NCBI GenBank assembly: GCA_028023455.1
Contig: JAQFVV010012416.1
Coordinates: 10,074,032 to 10,138,031, forward strand
Direction: 5' to 3'
DNA length: 64,000 nucleotides
From: Epiperipatus broadwayi
Lineage: Eukaryota; Onychophora; Udeonychophora; Euonychophora; Peripatidae
The translations under genes were made by a program, and so were the position numbers. Shown piece after piece: positions 38,001-43,148 of the stretch. The notes beneath the pieces were generated by a model. It ran no database searches. It was not told the DNA's origin and saw nothing but the letters and a program-made list of their open reading frames with translations. Position 1 is the stretch's first letter; every line of letters begins with the position of its first letter.

Positions 38001-39953
38001 TCGTGTATTTATTTATTTTTACTTGTTCTAACAGTTAGTTATTGCTCTGTTATTTGAAATTCTCATATAAAATATAAGACTAGATTTCAGAAAATAATGA
38101 AAAGGTTTTTTTTGGGTACATAGATGTTCAATACTAGTACATAATGAAACTTAAGATAAAAAAGGGTTTAATGAGATAGTATTTCTTTAAAAAAAAGTTT
38201 TATTTGAAATAGACATTCCAGAACTTTCTCAGTACATAATAATTTTTAATTTAACAAGAAATCAAAATTTATTGTATATTAAAAATGCAGTCATAATTAT
38301 GTTGTACAAAAAGCTATTTCAGATATTTTCAATTTGAATTTTCTTGATTTTTCTAAATTACTATAAATTGGTACTTCATTTGTAAAAGCTGCATTATAAC
38401 TGATTTTACTACATGCTTAATAAATTGAATTGAATTAAAAACACATTTATAACAAAATTCATCTAAATAAATATTAGATAAAATAGGAAATAAATAATAT
38501 CCCTGTCTTATACTCTCCCTATAATTATTTGTTCTGAAAGATTATTTAATGTTATCAATATATCTTACTTCATCTTTTAATAATCTTTTAATACTTGTGG
38601 CTGTATTGATTATTTATGTTGGCTATTATTCATAATGTTAGTCTTATTCAGTTTGTATGAATATTATATTATAAAGATTAGAAGTGGTTTAAATGTAGCT
38701 AATTTAGCATTATATGAAATACCATTTATGGGTGGATTTATTTAAAAGTTATAATTTTAGAAATATTTTGTTATAATGAATGGAATTAGATTTCATTTAT
38801 TTTAGCATTAAAAGTCTTACATAATTTTCTCAATGACAGATTAAGTTAGTTGAATAAAATAAAAAAAAATGAAACTGTTATGTGCCAGAATATTATGTAT
38901 AATTTTTCAAGCAATTGTATATATGACTGTTTTTTTTTCCTTCTCTCTTTTTTTTCTCTTCTCACTTTATCATCATTTCTCTTTCTATCTCTCCATTTCT
39001 TTCTTTGTCCCATCACTACATCTTATTTCTTTTCTGTTTTTTTCATTTCTATATTTTCTCACTTCTGATTCATTTGCTCTTTTTTTTTCTACTTTTCCCT
39101 GTCTCTCGTTTTTTCCACTTATCTTTTTTCCCCATATTCTTTTCTTTTATTCCTTTTTTGTCTCTGTGTATTTTCTTTCTTTTTCCTTTTCTTTCTTTCT
39201 CTTTTTTTATCTTTCCTATTTTGTCTTGTTCTTTTTTCTTTTCACTTGTCCTCTTTTTTTTTCCTGTTCTTTTTTCTCAATTTTTATTCCTTCTTTTCTT
39301 CTTCTCTCTCTCTTTTTTTCTTTTCCATTTTTTTTTCTTCTGTCAATCCTTTTATTTTTCTTTCTTTTTTTAAATGTAATTTCTCTATTTATCTCCATCT
39401 CCCATTTTTCCTCTATTTCTCTTTCCTGTCCCCTTTTTCCTCTTCCCCCATTTTTCTTCCATCTTTTTCTCCTCTTTTTCTATCTTACCTTTTTTTTCTT
39501 TTTATCTTTCTTTTTTTTTCCTCCTTTCTTCTTCATTTTCCCCTCTTTCTTTTCATTATTTTTTCTTTCTCTTTTATTTACACAGACCCACAAATATTTT
39601 AGACAAGGGAATAGTTTTATTTATATAAGCATACAAGTTGCATTTATTATATACAATGTATTTTTAATTTTTTTATTATTATCCAATTGTTGTAAATTAT
39701 CCCAATTAGATATTATTTCATATGCTTATGTTTTTGCCATATTTATCTAATTTTTATTTATTTTTTCAGAGACCGATTGTTACATCATTGGATTTTACAC
39801 ATTGCAAATACACCTGTTACCATGGGAATGTATGAAGAATATTCCTTTCTAAGAAATTCAGCTTTAGTTACTTTTTTAGTTCAGATCTTGGAATCTCTAA
39901 GTGAATTCAATATTGTTTTAGAAGCATCCCTAACCAAGGGTATTGATGTGTGA
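7925..39953 (+). CDS. DENND5: DENND5-type Rab-regulating protein, 3' seven exons (join 7925-8043, 8118-8215, 18431-18502, 20590-20672, 27168-27291, 29718-29889, 39770-39953)
   Basis: The seven exons add to 852 nt and translate in one frame to 283 residues plus a TGA stop, with every junction phase-consistent and flanked by AG/GT. Residues 1-72 are the C-terminal half of a PLAT/LH2 domain ([20 protein letters not shown], then [20 protein letters not shown]), about 73-97 a Ser/Pro/Arg linker ([15 protein letters not shown]), and about 98-283 the second RUN domain ([32 protein letters not shown], ending SLTKGIDV). This order, PLAT then RUN2 then the C-terminus, is specific to the DENND5A/B family, whose DENN module acts as a Rab GEF (Rab39 and related) and which binds Rab6 and Rab11 on Golgi and endosomal membranes. 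The DENN domain, RUN1 and the start of PLAT are outside the window. There is one 74-bp intron; the other five are 2-10 kb. I see no frameshift or stop, so the gene looks intact. Whether the family is single-copy in this animal cannot be judged here. Confidence 0.95.
8118..8215 (+). CDS. DENND5: DENND5 exon: end of PLAT domain
   Basis: It is separated from the previous exon by a 74-bp intron (8044-8117) with TATAG acceptor. The first base completes Lys, then [20 protein letters not shown] and [12 protein letters not shown] follow. It closes the PLAT domain and leads into the linker. The donor GTAATT begins at 8216 and the last codon is split after its first base. Confidence 0.94.
8216..9214. 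other. Intron 2, first kilobase, nothing recognised
   Basis: AT-rich, with a short (TG)n stretch near 8811-8833. No repeat family or coding sequence recognised. Confidence 0.5.
9215..9530 (-). mobile_element. LINE group B, 3' end, minus strand
   Basis: The reverse complement matches the C-terminus plus 3' UTR of the group B element seen at 20.2-20.4 kb. The wording shared by all copies (plus-strand forms such as CAATCTCTTGGAATCCAGTT and ATCCATCTATTATCATCTC) encodes the RWTVKIL..IPRDCK end of an RTE-like RT. Only the last 300 bp are present, the usual 5' truncation. Confidence 0.75.
9531..10640. other. Intron 2, AT-rich spacer, nothing recognised
   Basis: Low-complexity A/T runs and short (AT)n blocks. 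No coding or repeat signature seen. Confidence 0.5.
10641..12480. repeat. GC-richer unclassified repeat region with diverged direct repeats
   Basis: The base composition is richer in C and G than the surrounding intron. Two diverged direct copies begin at about 11058 (ACAGATGAAATTTATATTT..) and 11649 (ACAGATGAATTTTATACAAT..), each followed by a GAGTAT..CATAGATT segment. An isolated open frame at 12193-12435 shows no recognisable domain. An old LTR or DNA element is possible, but no terminal repeats or target duplication could be fixed. Confidence 0.35.
12481..14100 (-). other. AT-rich intron; possible minus-strand LINE relic at about 13.6-14.05 kb
   Basis: Most of this stretch shows nothing. 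Around 13860-14040 the minus strand has a Cys-rich reading ([19 protein letters not shown]) loosely like the C-terminal CCHC finger of LINE RTs. It is too decayed to assign. Confidence 0.25.
14101..17360 (+). other. AT-rich intron; possible pogo/Tigger transposase relic at 16.38-16.55 kb
   Basis: Largely featureless, with a GATA-like run near 15496-15530. Around 16380-16540 the + strand gives [20 protein letters not shown] and, one frame on, DIKIFYKL. This resembles the tract before and at the first catalytic Asp of pogo/Tigger transposases (DETxLFYKxLP). Frames are broken, so treat as a hint only. Confidence 0.25.
17366..18250. mobile_element. Palindromic MITE, large nested copy (inverted repeat of about 0.9 kb)
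   Basis: The left arm (17366-17820) and the right arm (about 17925-18250) are reverse-complement relatives. Shared words include TATCTATACATTTTGGTGTC with its complement near 18000, and CCCTATCTAGTGCCTACTCA with its complement near 18195-18215. A further piece of the same family (TAGCATCTATTGATTACTAT.. to AATGGTTTAATACC) sits in the centre. Related copies occur at 22.88 and 47.66 kb. No ORF is inside, as expected of a nonautonomous foldback or MITE. It ends 180 bp before a DENND5 exon. Confidence 0.75.
18431..18502 (+). CDS. DENND5: DENND5 exon: Pro/Ser/Arg linker between PLAT and RUN2
   Basis: A 72-nt exon after a 10.2-kb intron. The acceptor is TTGTAG (ends 18430) and the donor GTAAGT starts at 18503. 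It reads [20 protein letters not shown] then SEA. The CRTPP..SPS..RR pattern is the family's conserved linker. Length is a multiple of three, so skipping would keep frame, and the segment could be alternatively spliced; that is an inference. Confidence 0.92.
18540..20395 (+). pseudogene. LINE group B (RTE-like), RT domain to 3' end, decayed
   Basis: Landmarks in order on +: [19 protein letters not shown] (about 19366-19423), FVDYEKAFD (19463-19490, the RT A-box Asp), HLYFEDDVI (19738-19766, the YADD box with Y-to-F and A-to-E changes), then the C-terminal stretch ending in a GATGATGAT-type tail near 20345-20395. Stops and frameshifts are frequent, so the copy is inactive. It fills nearly all of DENND5 intron 3 without touching splice signals. 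The RTE assignment rests on this C-terminus and RT wording. Confidence 0.8.
20590..20672 (+). CDS. DENND5: DENND5 exon: start of RUN2 domain
   Basis: The acceptor TTTTTAG ends at 20589 and the donor GTATGG starts at 20673. It encodes [20 protein letters not shown] then FYKPEKE, the first helix of the second RUN domain. It ends exactly on a codon boundary. The preceding 2.1-kb intron is almost filled by a decayed LINE of group B. Confidence 0.94.
20673..22877. other. Intron 4, first part, AT-rich, nothing firmly recognised
   Basis: It has long A and T runs (19 A around 21034-21052; T run around 21528-21542). A short + frame at 21447-21632 ([12 protein letters not shown].., then [20 protein letters not shown]) has no clear relative. 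No repeat boundary seen. Confidence 0.45.
22882..24646. mobile_element. Palindromic MITE copy split by a LINE insertion
   Basis: The left part, 22882-23013, is itself palindromic (TGCCACCTAGTGCAAACTCT against AGAGCTTGCCCTAGGTGGCA) and stops at GGCACTATTGTAGGA. The family sequence resumes at 24582 (TATTGTTTTAATAGCTTGTA) and ends about 24646 in GTTTTAATGGTTTA. In the copy at 47.66 kb these two pieces are only a few bases apart, so the intervening 1.57 kb (LINE group C) was inserted into the MITE. Confidence 0.75.
23020..24575 (+). pseudogene. LINE group C, 5'-truncated RT to C-terminus
   Basis: The + strand gives [20 protein letters not shown] (RT A-box region), then, after a one-base shift near 23215, [25 protein letters not shown] (YADD box, near 23357) and YSYLGIML (near 23550) follow, then [30 protein letters not shown] and [18 protein letters not shown]. 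The 3' end closes with CATTG and CATCA short repeats at about 24561-24581. The start at the RT A-box shows 5' truncation. Two frameshifts and several stops make it inactive. Confidence 0.8.
24647..26480. other. Intron 4, AT-rich; worn MITE relic at about 26.06-26.2 kb
   Basis: Nothing coding is recognised. Around 26085-26200 the wording GAGTAATCAATGAATATGAG and TTTCTAGCTTTTGCTTTCAT echoes the palindromic MITE family, as does the 5.7-kb relic. The rest is featureless. Confidence 0.4.
26500..26875 (-). mobile_element. SINE-like repeat, family 2, minus strand
   Basis: On the minus strand GAGTTCAAATCCTC (near 26675) looks like a pol III B box and GTGTGGATAGTTGAAGGGTG (near 26705) like the A-box side. 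The same wording, in both orientations, recurs at 63.09-63.34 kb, as does the segment AATCACCAATATCCGTATTT. It is therefore a repeat family; derivation from a tRNA is an inference from the boxes. Confidence 0.5.
27168..27291 (+). CDS. DENND5: DENND5 exon: RUN2 core helices
   Basis: The acceptor GTTTTAG ends at 27167 and the donor GTAAGTA starts at 27292. It encodes [20 protein letters not shown] then [20 protein letters not shown] and F, the most conserved stretch of the second RUN domain. Joining to the next exon turns the last split codon into Glu (..[11 protein letters not shown]), as family homology predicts, which confirms the junction. Confidence 0.95.
27440..28080 (+). repeat. Diverged tandem array, units of about 180-200 bp
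   Basis: Three units share ACAAATTAAAAAAAC.AAACAAGAAAATGCTATGAA-type wording, starting near 27545, 27722 and 27925. The first and third are followed by ACAAAAACAGAAATTGGTG-like text and then a C-rich block plus GAAGAATT. Spacings are about 177 and 203 bp. No coding potential. It lies just inside DENND5 intron 5. Confidence 0.5.
28081..29660. other. Intron 5 remainder, weak internal repeats
   Basis: A small inverted repeat surrounds 28211-28313 (AATAATTTCAAAGCAG against CTGCTTTGAAATTAT). A direct repeat pair begins near 28744 and 28924 (TTATTTAA.GAAAGTTGCAAA .. CCCAATGCAATTT). No coding sequence recognised. Confidence 0.4.
29718..29889 (+). CDS. DENND5: DENND5 exon: RUN2, central part
   Basis: The acceptor TTTTCCAG ends at 29717 and the donor GTAAAT starts at 29890. 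It encodes [15 protein letters not shown], then a family-variable acidic stretch, then [20 protein letters not shown] and AA. The NIGKDGKFQ signature is diagnostic for DENND5 RUN2. An open frame continues a little upstream into the intron but has no homology and is not coding. Confidence 0.95.
30370..31640 (-). pseudogene. LINE group B, minus strand, RT to 3' end, decayed
   Basis: The 3' end at 30385-30620 matches the other group B copies in reverse complement (GAAGATCTCTCCAAGTTTAA, ACAATCTTTTGGTATCCAAT). Upstream sequence to about 31.6 kb follows the same order as the 54.8-kb copy, including the stretch complementary to the post-YADD region near 31060-31140. Heavily broken. Confidence 0.65.
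32030..32430 (-). pseudogene. LINE group C, 3' end, minus strand
   Basis: The minus-strand frame 32091-32282 reads [20 protein letters not shown], then [17 protein letters not shown] and [15 protein letters not shown]. This matches the end of the group C copy at 24.3-24.5 kb ([24 protein letters not shown]). It is a short 5'-truncated copy. Confidence 0.7.
32431..33399. other. Intron 6, AT-rich, nothing recognised
   Basis: Mostly A/T runs, with a short (AT)n at 32727-32741. No coding or repeat signature. Confidence 0.45.
33400..33870 (-). pseudogene. LINE fragment, post-RT region (group A-like), minus strand
   Basis: The minus strand reads [20 protein letters not shown] then AIEIEKSF. The NGG..L..N..L pattern is typical of the region after the RT domain in non-LTR elements. 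A few stops occur within 450 bp. Family placement is tentative. Confidence 0.45.
34000..34605 (+). pseudogene. LINE group B, + strand, internally deleted
   Basis: It reads [20 protein letters not shown] then IIIDFLK (the stretch before the RT A-box). After [10 protein letters not shown] it jumps straight to the C-terminal tail (TGGACAATTGAAATCTTAAG at about 34402). The whole RT core has therefore been lost by an internal deletion. It ends near 34600 in the usual GATGATAAT tail. Confidence 0.7.
34764..34858. repeat. 95-bp near-perfect hairpin
   Basis: Two 47-base arms (34764-34810 and 34812-34858) are reverse complements with four mismatches and essentially no loop. The arms begin GTCTTGTGTGTG and meet around 34811. 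It lies between a group B and a group A LINE fragment. A tiny foldback element or a palindrome born by template switching is possible. Confidence 0.85.
34885..36045 (+). pseudogene. LINE group A, + strand, C-terminal part
   Basis: The frame at 34898-35107 reads [20 protein letters not shown], closely like the group A copy at the left edge (ENITNSLFKAYLSLYAK). At about 35536-35600 [16 protein letters not shown] corresponds to the C-terminal CCHC finger (compare CSLCLREDETCLHLLCHC at 59.1 kb). Stops interrupt it repeatedly. Confidence 0.6.
36321..36455 (+). repeat. Tandem duplication, two units of about 67 bp
   Basis: Units 36321-36388 and 36389-36455 share TGTATAAAAC.TCTATTTAAGATG and GAGTTAAGT. 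They have diverged, so the duplication is old. Confidence 0.65.
36714..37290 (+). pseudogene. hAT transposase pseudogene (ZBED/GTF2IRD2-like N-terminal region)
   Basis: The + frame from 36718 reads [20 protein letters not shown], a stop, then [20 protein letters not shown] and [18 protein letters not shown] plus H-x4-H is a BED-type zinc finger as in hAT transposases and their domesticated relatives. After a 95-bp tandem duplication the frame returns at 37060 with [20 protein letters not shown] then [20 protein letters not shown], matching the KPFTDGEFI.C.L..V region that follows the finger. It has one stop, at least one frameshift and no catalytic domain, so it is dead. Confidence 0.7.
36866..37055 (+). 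repeat. Recent 95-bp tandem duplication
   Basis: Unit 36866-36960 is repeated at 36961-37055 with about two differences (TTGAG versus TTAAG, and the terminal base). It lies within the hAT transposase pseudogene, just after the zinc finger. Near identity in an otherwise decayed neighbourhood indicates a young event. Confidence 0.92.
37291..38930. other. Intron 6, AT-rich, nothing firmly recognised
   Basis: It contains an (AT)n microsatellite at about 37615-37635. Some text near 37400-37900 may be old LINE ([20 protein letters not shown] resembles an RT A-box, FSKTFD for F.KAFD), but frames are ruined. Confidence 0.4.
38932..39585 (+). repeat. Long homopyrimidine (T/C) tract before the last exon
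   Basis: About 650 bases are almost purely T and C with scattered A and very few G. Shifted CTTT/TTTC units make several long but meaningless open frames. It lies 185 bp upstream of the terminal DENND5 acceptor. Mirror-symmetric pyrimidine runs of this kind can form triplex (H-DNA) structure; a role in splicing or transcription here is not shown. Confidence 0.9.
39770..39953 (+). CDS. DENND5: DENND5 terminal coding exon
   Basis: The acceptor is TTTTTTCAG (ends 39769). It encodes [20 protein letters not shown], then [40 protein letters not shown] and V, then TGA at 39951-39953. The LLHHWI motif and the SLxKGID C-terminus match the family end. It follows a 9.9-kb intron whose last kilobase contains a very long pyrimidine tract. 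Confidence 0.96.
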
Positions 39954-40090
39954 TCATGAACTTTATATAGAGAAACACACACAACTACCGCTGCCACCAG
40001 TCATATGATACCTGATTACAGGCTATCTTTTGTTGAAAGTCCTGTTTTAAGTGGCAAATAAAAAACTTCTAACTCCTTTTTTTATGTTCT
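39954..40090 (+). promoter_or_regulatory. DENND5 3' UTR and likely poly(A) signal (AATAAA at 40057-40062)
   Basis: The first canonical AATAAA after the stop codon is at 40057-40062, followed by a T-rich stretch (40076-40083) that could serve as the downstream element. Cleavage would then fall near 40075-40085, for a 3' UTR of about 120-130 nt. A GC-richer block at 40200-40300 could belong to a longer UTR isoform; the sequence alone does not decide. Confidence 0.55.
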
Positions 40091-41179
40091 TCCAGTTTTC
40101 TTCAGAATGTCAGTAATTCTTTTCTTTTGATAAAATACTTATTATTTAAATTTATTAAATCTAAAGAAAAGATATACTGTAAGAAATCATAGAGCATTTC
40201 AAACTGTAATGAGACTGGGAGGACAAAAAGACCCACACGACTTACATCAGCGTGAACAGAAAGGTTGTATTGGAGTATGGAAAGGATTAATAAGTGTCTC
40301 TCTCTTTCCCTTTTTCCTGTTTTTTTTTTTGTAATTTCTTGTACAAGAAAGAAAAATAGGGTAATGTCATTACACTCTTCTATAGATAAACCAAAGAGGA
40401 TAGCTATTTTTCTTGAATATTAAGCACAGAAGGTAGTGTTGATTGCCATATATTGATAGGCATTAGGATTGTCTATAAGTTAATGAAGCAGAAATTGAGA
40501 GAGATTTTAAGGAAATTAATAGCAATAATTGTGTACATCTTATATTTGTTATATGTTGAATCAAGGCTGTTTCTGGCCAGGGATGTTGTGGACCATCTCA
40601 TAGCAAATTCTGCTTTGTAAGTAGTAAGTCATCTTTGGAAAGGTTAAGTCCATTGTTGATTATAATAAGAAATAAATCATAGCCATAATTTTTTTAGATA
40701 TTTTTATTTTTGAGTGAGAGAGAATGAATACAAGAGTGTACTCCTATTTTATTAAAAGATGTCATTATTTATTTATATATGTACAGATCTCCACTTTATG
40801 TAATATTTATGTCTAATCATTATGAAAATTTTGCCCCTTTTTTTTTTCTAAAATTAAATGGCTTTTTTTTATTTTAAATTTTTCCTGTTAAGTTTCATTT
40901 GGATTTATCTTGTTTCATTTCATTTATTTTATTCATTATTATTTTGTTTTGTATATTTTTTTCTGGTGTACATTCATGCCTCCAGATAGTATTAAAATAA
41001 AAGAACCAGATGGAATTTTCTATTTTAACAATGAGCAAAATAATAAATATCTTTTTTTTAACTGTTACCTCTTGTTTAAGTCTTATTTATTTATATAAAC
41101 TGACAATTCTTAAAGATTTAAAGAAAGCATGTCACTTTTTGAAAAAATGACTTCTAATTTTTTTAATAGTCTAAGATTC
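40091..41179. other. Downstream of DENND5, no gene seen
   Basis: A GC-richer block at 40200-40300 (GACTGGGAGGACAAAAAGAC near 40212) might be distal UTR or an unclassified repeat. The rest is AT-rich without signature. Confidence 0.45.
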
Positions 41180-41187
41180 TGTTAAGG

Positions 41188-41660
41188 CAAGGGTGGGAAA
41201 ATAGCGGCCCAAGGGTCACATGCGACCCGCCAAGACAATCAGACAAATCTGCCTTGAACTGAGATTTCCTTTCCGTGCATGACAGAAGATTCATCTCTTA
41301 TTTTCCACTAGGATGGCCATGTCAGCACACATGCACAGAGTAGATTATTTGGTGTGCAGTGCTTTTCCAGTCGATCTGATTAATTTCAATTTTGTCTGTG
41401 AAATCGCAAATATATATATTTCCAACTTTAGTGAAACCATGAACCCTTGGAAAAAATGTAAAATCAGTGATGAATGTTTTGTGTTTAATGAAGAATGGAC
41501 AAACAAATATTTCTTTGATAATACAGGGAATAAAGCAGTGTGTTTATTGTGTCATGAAAACAAGTGCGGCCCTCTGCTAACCTTCCTTTCACAAAATGGC
41601 CCCTGATGCGGCCCTCCACCAATCTCTATGGCCCCAAGCCAAAACAATTGCCCACCCCTG
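41188..41660 (+). mobile_element. Nonautonomous hAT element with 8-bp target duplication
   Basis: Terminal inverted repeats start CAAGGGTGGGAAAATAGCGG (41188) and, from the other end, CAGGGGTGGGCAATTGTTTT. TGTTAAGG flanks both sides (41180-41187 and 41661-41668), a perfect 8-bp target duplication as made by hAT transposases. Length is 473 bp. Inside, a + frame holds a transposase N-terminus. The TIRs are relatively GC-rich against the surroundings. Confidence 0.92.
41440..41606 (+). pseudogene. hAT transposase N-terminal fragment inside the 473-bp element
   Basis: From the Met at 41440 the frame reads NPWKKCKISDECFVFNEEWT, then NKYFFDNTGNKAVCLLCHEN, then runs into the 3' TIR. The pattern K.DEC..F.EEWT.KYFF....AVCL.C is the start of the BED-finger hAT transposases related to GTF2IRD2 and ZBED5. 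The distal half of the finger and all catalytic residues are missing by internal deletion, so it is nonautonomous. Confidence 0.85.
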
Positions 41661-41668
41661 TGTTAAGG

Positions 41669-42429
41669 TGAAGTTTTCACAAAAAGGTGTAAATGTGATA
41701 AATTAAACTTCATAGACATTTATTTTTTGTGCTATATTTAAATTAGCAATCCAATTTCTGAATTAGCCTTATACAAAATTAAATTATTGAAATATATGAA
41801 CATATAACATATTTTTACAAAACATAAAACAAATTAAATAGCATACTTTTTAAAATCACCTTTATACCATCTACTATAAGCTTTAGCAATTAATAATAGA
41901 TGTAATTATGATGATAATTAATAAATTCCTATCCTGTTATTACTTACTAAATCTTACAGTAAGTGACATAGAAATGATGAAAAAAAAAAGTATGCTTTTA
42001 AAACAGCAGTATGGAAATTGGAGTCAATGTGATATTTTATTGGTTTAAAGCAAATTAAACAGTTAGCTCTCTACTTACATAAATCTAGATTTCCATAAAC
42101 AATTCCTGATGTCAAAAAATATTGCCCTTTTTTTTTTATCAGTTTCATCAAATGTCCATTTAATATGAATCCTGTGATTCGGAATTCTTTGATGTTAATG
42201 AATGATGCAAAAAAATAATTACCATCTGGTTTTATGTTAGCTAAATCTATTGTAAAGCAGTTACCTCTGTCATAAATAGATGAGTATTGAAATGCTGTAA
42301 AAAAAATTAAATAAATTATTTGTACAATATATTTTTTGTAATTAATTATAATTTATGGTCATATAGCCAAAAGATAGATAATTAACTTTTAATAAAGAAA
42401 GCATTAAATGGAATAATAGCAGACTATTT
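41669..42429. other. AT-rich spacer, nothing recognised
   Basis: No coding or repeat family seen. Confidence 0.45.
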
Positions 42430-43120
42430 TCTTTTTTAAATTATTATTATTCAGCTCCCTCACCCCTATGCTTCTTTTATCTATGGTCTTTATCATCATT
42501 TTCAGCATATCTTCATAATTTATATATCTCCAAGCACATTATCATTAATGTCTTTTTTTTTTTGTCAGTAAATAACTTTTTTTTAATTTATTTTTTAAAT
42601 ACTTCTACACTGGTAATTTTATCTTTCCGATTTACATTTTTTATTTTTTCTCCAAGCCACATATCTAAAATCTCCAATCTTTTCACTTTACCTAATGTTC
42701 ATATTTTTTCTTTATACAAAACTAGATTAATAAAATGTTTAATAAATTATTTTTTTTTTAGATATAATTTTAATAAAGCGTATAATAATCCTCTATTATT
42801 AAAAAATCTATTTAATTATGGCATTTCAGCCTAATTCCTTATACTTCCATCATCAGCTATTTATTCATCTTCTCTATTACTGGGGAATACTAACTCTATA
42901 ATTTGTTATCTAATCCTTACTGTTAATCATTTTATCTTTTTCATCTTTTATCATTATTTTAATTTTATTTATATTTTCACCCCAAACTTTTTGTCAAGAT
43001 CTAACAAGATTTTGCTAATCTTCTCTATTGTCAAAAAAAATTGCCATTTCATGAGCAAATCTGATATAATGAAATCCGTGACCTTCTATGCTAATTTTAT
43101 CTTTAACTTATTAGCACTCA
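42430..43120 (-). pseudogene. LINE group B RT fragment, minus strand
   Basis: The reverse complement of 42960-43100 reads DFAHEMAIFFDNRED, then VWGENINKIKIMIKDE, corresponding to the YADDMA..AES.ED...GL.IN..KTK region of RTE-like RTs with the YADD box destroyed. The 3' part toward 42430 is consistent but worn. Confidence 0.5.
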
Positions 43121-43148
43121 TTTAGCATTTTGTGTAAATTATATATTC

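Noticed and set aside
38869-39750. A 293-residue open frame, the longest in the window, with overlapping frames on both strands
   Set aside because: It is a by-product of the T/C low-complexity tract, giving only Phe/Leu/Ser runs. It has no domain, and its second half overlaps the approach to a DENND5 acceptor.
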